Source: Tricholoma matsutake (lineage: Eukaryota > Basidiomycota > Agaricomycetes > Agaricales > Tricholomataceae). Taken from it: 64,000 nt of DNA. The position numbers were made by a program, and so were the translations under genes. The stretch is taken from NCBI GenBank assembly GCA_026075535.2, contig AP026543.1, positions 4,030,001 through 4,094,000 on the forward strand, given 5' to 3'. The notes under the pieces were generated by a model. It did not search any database. It worked only from the letters and a program-made list of their open reading frames with translations, and was not told the origin of the DNA. Of the stretch, positions 54,021-64,000 are shown piece by piece (the first letter of the stretch is position 1; each line of letters starts with the position of its first letter).

Positions 54021-55963
54021 ATGTTTCGTGATACCAGTGAAGTCGGAAATGACGCTAATACAGCCCCGCGTTCTCGAGCGCATCGTATGTACGTCCGGTA
54101 ATTAGCTTATACTTCTAAAGATCCTCACGTCATCCAGAACTTCATATGTTGAACAATTACGAGGTATTATTCATGCTTTAATTTTGGATGTCTGATATCG
54201 CTTAAGTTCTTTCTTAGACGAACTTCAAAACCTACTTGATAGTGAAGCTCTGTATCTAGAGCACATTCAGAAGCTCGACACTGAATTGAGTGCTTTCAAG
54301 AGGGCTTACACCAATGTAGACTTTGAGAGGCAGCAACTCCAAACTCTCAAGGAGGAAACGGATAAACAGATGAATTTACTCGAGAACCAACTTCAGGTGA
54401 GCATACCATTCATGAGACACACCCAGCGAAATCAGGGTCATTTGTAGGGTTATCGTATCATCACCCTTATTGATGGAGATGGAGCTATATTCACCAACGA
54501 GTTAATTTCACGGGGTCAAGCAGGAGGACATACTGCAGCGCAGATGCTCTCTGACACCATCTTGCAGTTTCTGACATCGAACTACGGCGGTCACCAATAT
54601 CAGCTCTGGGTTTACCTTTTTTTCAATAAGCGTGGGCTAATGGATACTTTCGGACGTGTCGGAAGTTGGTTGACCAAGACGAAGTTTGAAGACTTTTGCA
54701 TGGGATTTAACGAAGCTGCCGAAAGATTTTTAATGGTAGACGTCGGGAGTAGGAAGGAGGCGGCGGATGCCAAAATCAAAGGTAAAAGCTCTCTCGCTCC
54801 TCCATCATACGTTCTCAAACGCAAAATCGTGCAGCACACCTTGAAGCTGAAATTTTTCTCCCCCAAACCTATAAGATTATCTTTGGTGGTGAGCTTCATC
54901 TCATGTTTTCCGTGTCTCCTTTGACCATGTTATAGGATGCCATGACAATGGATATGTCACCAATCTCAGATCTCAGATCACTGCCGGCTTCAAACAGAAA
55001 TTAATTCTCCTTCCAACTTATACGGAAATTGCTGCAGGAATCGCAGAGCTTGAACTCCCGGTGTTAACCATACGTGACCTTTTCCTCAAAGAGAAACTTG
55101 GTATAGCACCTAGTGACCCTATAGTACCACCAGGGTTGGGATCCTTGGCTACGTCCTCTCGCGTCCGGCCGACTCAGACCACAGTGGCAGTCCCTGGACC
55201 CGATGATAATGAAAAACCAGACACTAGATCTGGGCTTGTGACTGAATCTGATATCCCCCAACAGTACCCTTCCAGCTATTCATCAGCTGCGTACACAGGC
55301 CAAAAACGATATCCAATACGTGACAGAGACTCGATTAGCAGCACAGGGACTGATAACAGCGATGAAGTAATTAATTATCATCCAACTACATTTAATGGAT
55401 CAAGGCGTATCAATTCGAACCTTGTAAGCATGAAGCGATTGCTCAGTGCTTTTGGTTTTGACTTGAATCTTTGTCATGATAACACCCAGGCCCTAACGAA
55501 ACGTGCGTGGTACCAAACAAATATTCTGTCTAGAGAAGTGCATCATGACATGAGATGGTGGCTTCAGATAACCCTCCGCCATGCACTTTATTTTATCTAG
55601 CAAATTGCAAAGTTGGTGCAAATTGCAGATATGGACACGACTACATATTGAAACCCGAACATTTTGATGAACTTCGAGATAATGCAAAGAAGGTTCCGTG
55701 CGTAGCTGTTAATAAAGGTGCGCTGTTAAGCTTGGTCAGTTTTATGTTCAATTTTTATTGAAGGTTCTGAAGGAGAGCCATGTGGATGGGGCGACAAATG
55801 TTGCTGGGGTCATCACTGTCCGCTGGCATCCAAATGTTTCTATTTGAAACTGGGTCGTTGCCGGTTCGTTGGAGGTGAATATCTGAATGGTATCTATCTA
55901 GCTGCTGTAGATTGACGGTTCCTTGCAGCCGATATGCACAAGGAGCCAAAAAACCAAGATTGA
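54021..55963 (+). CDS. CCCH zinc-finger protein with DUF7923-like domain
   Basis: Nine exons: 54021-54088, 54138-54163, 54218-54396, 54448-54781, 54835-54888, 54936-55502, 55568-55717, 55764-55874 and 55929-55963, totalling 1524 nt (507 residues). An N-terminal coiled coil (about 25-85; YLEHIQKLDTELSAFKRA) precedes a globular domain with TLIDGDGAIFTNELISRGQA (about 97) and YKIIFGGCHDNGYV, like the DUF7923 domain of fungal CCCH proteins. Near the C terminus are Cys/His clusters: CTLFYLANCKVGANCRYGH (C-x7-C-x5-C-x3-H) and CGWGDKCCWGHHC, followed by CFYLKLGRC. RNA binding is likely for the family; the exact role is unknown. The exon 6/7 junction (donor GTGCGT) is the least certain. Confidence 0.87.
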
Positions 55964-57276
55964 ACCAGGATAGAGAATTATTCCGAGGCGATTGTGTGAT
56001 GATGATTTTGATCAGTTCACATTTTTTCCTATCTCATGCAATTATATGGCCTTTCTCTATATTTTTATGGAGTCTTGAATACTTTGTTTGGTTAAATCTC
56101 CCTTGTGTTTTTTTAGTGGTATGCTAATCATGATTATGGGTCCCTCGTGACTATTCAACTCAAGTCTCCCACTTTCTGTTTGCTCTATGCTCTGTCTTGC
56201 TTCTGATCAGCCGGTGGAAAAGGCTGATCACTAACTTTTCTTTTGAACATGCTTGAGAGTGGACTCACCTGTGCCATTAATACATACCACAAGCTAGGCT
56301 TTGACTGCCATCTCCTGGGCCACTATATGCAGCCAAACGAGATTACACTGTTCATTTTGCAGCTTGACAGAAAGCATGTCGTGCATACCCCTTAGTACTT
56401 GATTCGAAGGATCACTGACACTGTGCTCTTAGATTGGGTGTGGTTCGAAGCCACTGGCGATTTGAAGCTATCTTATCCGAGTTGCTATACTCGCACCATT
56501 GTTACAGCACTTGTCATCGATTCATCCGAGTTCTGAGTTCTGATCAAACAGACTCATTCGTCTCCACGATTTGACATCACGGGACCGCATTGCGCTTCAG
56601 CGTTCAACTCTCTCGTAGATGGACTACTGGATGCATATCTTTTGCGACGAAACTCGCCGAGGCACGGTACTGCTGATTTCGACAACGTACTTGCAACGTA
56701 CTAGGCAAAGAACTCAACTACATAAGATAGATCTCGTTCAGAACAAACGTGATCACGTGAAATGTATGACATTTGAATAGACTTCTGCTAAATTCACTTC
56801 ACAGCACATTTAAAAAAATCCATTTCCACAAAGCTATTTAAATCATACATGTCCAGGTTATATTGTTTTTACAATAGGAGAAACTTGACTGTAGAAGTTG
56901 CCATTAGGTTTCCGGAAGTGGGAACTTGACATTGTGACTACATGGTCACAGCATCCAGATTCAGCACTTGCAAACCTAATGACTCCTCAGCCTCAACACC
57001 TTTGGAGAATTTAAAGTAACAGATCATTAATAAAAATGATTTTCAACAACTCTGTGCAGCCAGAAGTCTCAAAAGTGTCATCAAAATGACTGCCAACTAT
57101 GATCTAGTCCAATGTCACGCATTTCACGTGATCACATTTGTTCTGAATGAGATCTATCTTAGCTAGCGCTATCAACACCGAAAATTTCAGCGCCTAAATA
57201 TCTCCAAATTGAATTACATCTACCCATGTGTAATATACATAACTGCAAGCATGGTTATTCATCATGATGATACGTA
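55964..57276. other. Intergenic region with one MITE
   Basis: Between a plus-strand and a minus-strand gene, both ending here. Apart from the MITE at 56725-57159 I see no gene or RNA. AT-rich runs (56,040-56,120) probably belong to the 3' UTR of the CCCH gene. Confidence 0.6.
56725..57159. mobile_element. MITE with ~50-bp inverted repeats and TA duplication
   Basis: 435 bp. The terminal inverted repeats begin AGATAGATCTC and continue TTCAGAACAAAYGTGATCAC for about 50 bp (GATCACGTGAAATG lies in both arms). TA flanks both ends (56723-56724 and 57160-57161), as expected for Tc1/mariner-type transposition. It has no coding capacity. Confidence 0.85.
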
Positions 57277-58800
57277 CTATGAGCTGACTCGAACGATTGG
57301 ATTGCTCCACACCTTAACCAAATTCCCGTGATCCACCGGTACCTTCGGACCTTCCTCGTCCACACGGCGTTCCCAATCGTCAGATTCTTCCCATGTTTCT
57401 GCCCACCCCTCGTTCTCTTTACCAACTTCCGGTATGGGGGCTACTATGGGTATCGTTGCGACGGAAGCAGGCTTATATGGAGGTGCCACACTGGGAGAGT
57501 TGACGGCAGGAGTGTGAGCACTCCGTATGCTGAGGGGTGCAGGCGGAGGGCGCCGCTTCGCCTTTTTTAGCAGGTTGTGCGCGGGCCTCGGGGATCCATG
57601 ACTTTGATTTGATGATGACGAGGTAGATGTTAAGCTGCTTGAAAGACTTGGGGGGTATGAGTGTTGGTCGGCAGGCTGGTCCGAAGTGCTGCCCGTTGAC
57701 TTGTGCTCGTCTGATGTCGATGATGTCGTGAAGGATTTGTGGTCGATTTGTTGGGTTAGGTCCCTCGAGTGCGAGCGCGGGAGAGAGAGTTGATTCTCAA
57801 CGTCGCGGTTTTGATAGTCATCCCCATCATCCTCATCATCTGAAGGGGCCCTGAAGAGTGGTTCGCGGTCCGGATGACGAGATAAATTGGGAGAGTTCTC
57901 CAACGCAACTGATGTTGGTGTAGATGCCTTGACTATTGAATCAATGAGCCAGAATTGGAGGATATTCATGGTGGTAGGGAAAATGCCCATTGTGCTGCGA
58001 AGTAAATGTCACACATGACAAATTCATAAAGATTGAAACGCAAAGACATACAATATGACCTGCAGAGCATCACCATCGCCTGTCCATGTCCAGCTCAAAA
58101 GCCATTCCCCAATCGTGAAAAGGAAGGGAAATAGGATTAGAAGCCCAATGACAAGCAACTTCATGGTCATTAGTGATAGGACGTATAGGGCTGCTTGACG
58201 AGGCCAGTACTTGAAGGACGGCGGATCTCCATACACCCCAGATTCGAACCCTTTGAGCTGCAGGATTTCGAAGAATACATGTGTTAGGACGCGAAGAATG
58301 ACATAAATACACGCGACACCTGGGTACGATTCAATTAGCCTCATTCAGAATACACTGATTTTCCTCACCTAGCGTGGTGTCCAACAGTATGTGGAGACAA
58401 TAGAATACACATGCATTTCCAGCGGTATGTTGTGAAATAAGATCTGACAAGAAGACGTTGGCGCCGTGGACAAACATCTGCCCAACAACCTGTTTGGATA
58501 CATCAAAGAGCCTTGAATAGACGACTCCACATCAATGAAATTTGCGACTGAAGGCGCGATCGACGGACCAAATCCTCCACGGTCGTTTGGGTATCTCTCT
58601 GTGTCTCTTGTAAACTAAGGAAAGGAGCACCACAACGCCTAAGATGGCTTGAACAACCTGCAGTGACAATCATGAGAAGTTAGTGCAAGAAATACAGGAA
58701 ATAGAAAACTTGCGAGCGCTGTTGGACCAAGGAGTTCACAAGATTTGTCGTCTCGAAACTGGTCCAATAAGCCCTCGGCTGACGCGTTGGCGGAAGCCAT
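57277..58800 (-). CDS. STIMATE/TMEM110-like vacuolar or ER membrane protein
   Basis: Five exons on the minus strand: 58800-58714, 58657-58569, 58511-58369, 58319-58052 and 57994-57277, totalling 1305 nt (434 residues). Starts MASANASAEGLLDQFRDDKS. Hydrophobic segments are VVQAILGVVVLLSLVYK (about 30), GACVFYCLHILLDTTLG-type (about 95-110), VACIYVILRVLTHVFFEIL, YVLSLMTMKLLVIGLLILF and MNILQFWLIDSIVK. The family signature RPWRIW (about 55) and KYWPRQAALY are present. Animal members organise ER-plasma membrane contacts and calcium entry; the yeast member is vacuolar. The C-terminal ~190 residues are a Ser/Asp-rich, probably disordered tail. Intron 1 uses a GC donor (GCAAGT, 58713). It is divergent from Sec18, 179 bp apart. 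Confidence 0.88.
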
Positions 58801-58979
58801 ATCTGGCGATGATGGAAGCAGGACGATGCCAACAAACGGCTCAAACTTGCCAAGGGGCTAGCTTACGTAAGCCATAACTTGGTACGCGACCACGACGACA
58901 GCCACACGATATCCGCAGTTCTAGACGTAGAAATCCCCTAGAATTACCTCCTTGGCTTTCTTACAATCATCACACCGAA
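58801..58979. promoter_or_regulatory. Shared divergent promoter of STIMATE-like gene and SEC18
   Basis: Only 179 bp separate the two ATGs (58800 minus, 58980 plus), so both promoters and 5' UTRs must lie here. No clear TATA is seen on either strand; TC-rich stretches precede the SEC18 ATG (CTCCTTGGCTTTCTTAC). The arrangement suggests coordinated expression of two endomembrane genes. Confidence 0.7.
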
Positions 58980-61938
<2,959 letters not shown>

Positions 61939-63196
61939 ATGAAACCCACATCACAATTGTTAGATGTGGCGTGACGTGCTATAGAATTCTTGCTTGGCTG
62001 TGCAACAGTGGTCTCGGCTGCACTATCATTTGACGTTTTCTTCTTTGTGGAGCAATTGTCAATAGCCTGAATCTGAACTCCTAGTTTTAGACACATGATA
62101 TGGCCACATACCAGATGGATATCCAGGTCTAAGATAACTGATAAGCGGAACATATCACTGCATGCATCTAAAGACTGTAACATTTAGGATTAACCTCACA
62201 GTTAATCCCCATTGATTCTGTTTGAAACAGTAGTAAAGTCTAGTATCGGCGCCTATCTTGACATCAGTGCCAAGACAATTCTGAGGGAATCGTGCTAAGT
62301 AGAGCGAATCTGTTTCTCCCACTGGCAATGGACACATCAGGAACGAGTTTTCAGGTCAAGCGAAAACTTCGCCGAAAACAATAGTTTCAGCGATGTTACT
62401 GACACCTTTTGGGCGACCCTAGACTAGGAAAAAACTCGTTTCGGTCCACCAAAATATCTAGTTTTACTGAAACCATAATTTTCAACACAAATTTCAGCTG
62501 ACCCGAAAACCTGTTCGTCCCGGGCCCGATGTGAGAGGTATCTAAAGTGGAACCCTGTCACGAGTTGCAGATACGACAGTGTATTGCATCAAACGTACCG
62601 CGGTAATTGTGTATGATCATGATGCGAGCTCGAGCTTTTCCACCGTATTGACATCGTGTCGAAACAAAGTCATAGTATTAAACTCCCGATGATCAGGTAC
62701 AATCGCGACACGTTTCCATCAAAAGATGAAGCTAATCAATAATAACATAACACAGCCTACTTCCTCCTACTTCGGAATGCGAGACATGCGAAATCATTTA
62801 TGATGTCAATTGGGCGGCATTAACAAGGCCAAAGCTCCTTATAGGAAGATTCGGAATCGTTCGCGTTTCATTTTGGCTTGTGAATACTTCCGTCTTGGTC
62901 CAGAAAAAGTACCCTCATCCCTTTGGCTTCACGCTCGTTTCAGTTCAAGACCCAACATGACCGAAATCGGTTGAGGCAATGATGACTTCGTGGTAGTACT
63001 TACTGGTACTATCGGATTTATGGCGCGTAAAACTATTACGGCATGCGATCAGGCAGGAGCCGCCCCGTCCTATACAGTCTTTGGTATATATAACACACAT
63101 GAGGTTAAGTCGGATATTCAGGCGTTCTTCCCCTTTCTGCTGGTTCCGACTAGTCCATCAGTCCATCGATATCATCTACGCAACTTGATCTTCGTA
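61939..63196. other. Intergenic region with a possible small inverted-repeat element
   Basis: No gene is recognised. 62,340-62,520 has imperfect inverted ends (GAACGAGTTTTCAGGTCA against the reverse of TGACCCGAAAACCTGTTCGTC) and GAAAAC-rich interior, perhaps a small MITE. The last ~200 bp before 63,197 would hold the DUF6533 promoter, with a TATATAA word at about 63,086. Confidence 0.4.
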
Positions 63197-64000
63197 ATGG
63201 CTACTCCAGCAGGACCTCCTTCCTTAGGACCCCCTGCAGCTGAACTGGCAAAGGGGCAGAAGGAAGGTCAAGCCATCATCATCTGGACGGTCGGAATGTA
63301 AAGGCTGTCGCTGTGTTCATCTTCATCTAAACCTCAAGCTTAAGTTGTCATATTTAGGTTCTGTATATTTGGATGGGATTATTTCATGAGCCTCCCAGCT
63401 GAGATCGAGCGGATATGGCGGAGGAAGTTCACTGTATGTCTTCCGATTATCAGTGATGTTATTGAAATCTGACTTGGATGATCTCCCAAGTATGTTTCTG
63501 TTTTGTACCTGCTCAACAGGTATTATGGGCTTCTTGAGTTTGCTATGGTAGTGCCCTTGATGACGACGCCGATCACGAACCTATTCTCTATTGAGGCCTG
63601 CAGCAGTCAGTCTCCGAATACTAAATTTATCAGCTACCACTGATCAGTGTTATGTCCATGACAGAAATTTACCGCTGGGAGCCGGTGGGCGCCCTAATCA
63701 CAACTGTACTATCGCAAGCAATCATGGGCAGCCGCGTTTATGCCGTAAGTCTAGCCAGTGTTCTTCCTCTAAGCAATCTAATTTACGACATTTTTCGCGT
63801 TTCAGATGTATGGGAAGTCATGGGTCGTTGCAGGAATACTTGGAACAATCATGTCGGCCGAGTTTGGCGTCCAAGCCTATACGTTAACCGTGGTGTTCCC
63901 TGCGCCTTCTCCGGCGCCCGGCATACCTGTACCGTGTGTAGCTGTCGGTCCAAAAAAATACCTAGTGGCCTTTTGGGTACGCAAGCCATGTAAGATGTAT
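63197..64000 (+). CDS. DUF6533 multi-pass membrane protein, 5' part
   Basis: The gene runs off the window. Exons seen: 63197-63297, 63358-63433, 63491-63605, 63665-63744 and 63806-63989, each joined in frame through GT-AG introns; a donor GTAAGA begins at 63990. It starts MATPAGPPSLGPPAAELA. The first transmembrane segment leads into FCIFGWDYFMSLPAEIERIW and YVSVLYLLNRYYGLLEF, the hallmark block of DUF6533. RWEPVGALITTVLSQAIMGS, then RVYAMYGKSWVVAGILG follow as further membrane helices, with a Pro-rich loop after. These receptor-like proteins are greatly expanded in Agaricomycetes; their ligands and roles are unknown. The 3' end is missing. Confidence 0.85.

Noticed and set aside
62340..62520. 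A defined MITE
   Set aside because: The inverted ends are imperfect and no target duplication was found, so it is only mentioned in the intergenic entry.

Overview
The window is nuclear DNA of a mushroom-forming basidiomycete (Agaricomycetes). The evidence is short 50-65 nt introns (mostly GT-AG, branch points like CTAAC), the fungal versions of eIF3m, Sec18/NSF, a UPF0652 protein and a STIMATE-like membrane protein, a DUF6533 receptor-like gene typical of Agaricomycetes, and transposons whose proteins resemble those known from mushroom genomes. No species is named; that would need a database search.

Layout. Positions 1-49,800 are a transposon graveyard with no host gene that looks functional. 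It holds a decayed DDE transposase (2-1694), a young chromodomain Ty3/gypsy element (gypsy-1, 3195-9238), a decayed minus-strand gypsy element with an antisense accessory gene (gypsy-3, about 9892-15973), and a nested stack spanning 15974-35996. That stack is an old gypsy element (gypsy-2) with 589-bp LTRs and a CAGAG target duplication. It was invaded by a 10-kb element with 1.4-1.5-kb terminal inverted repeats (18203-28245), which was itself invaded by a nearly intact Ty1/copia element (18594-24001, target duplication GTAAG). It was also invaded by a solo LTR (31798-33216) and a hAT-type element (34824-35890). From 36 to 49.8 kb follow solo LTRs, gag-like and integrase-like relics, pieces of a BET bromodomain pseudogene split by transposon DNA, and several copies of an unusual module: a 31-34 nt palindrome followed by an intron-like block, accompanied by dispersed GAGCA-N-TGCTC hairpins.

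Positions 49,862-64,000 are compact host chromatin: eIF3m (+), UPF0652/DUF2009 (-), a CCCH zinc-finger protein (+), a STIMATE-like gene (-), Sec18/NSF (+) and the 5' part of a DUF6533 gene (+). For the five complete genes the exon models sum to whole codons (411, 628, 507, 434 and 825 residues). Gene spacing is short, with two divergent promoters of 272 and 179 bp, and one small TA-flanked MITE lies in the single long intergenic gap. These are housekeeping functions (translation initiation, vesicle fusion, membrane contact sites) rather than a pathway cluster.

The strongest genome-level signal is CpG-directed mutation. Ten of eleven differences between the two copia LTRs are CG versus TG/CA, and many premature stops in the transposons are TGA where the family has arginine (CGA). 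This suggests cytosine methylation and/or a RIP-like process acting on repeats. All calls are by eye from the sequence; family names come from recognised motifs and were not searched.
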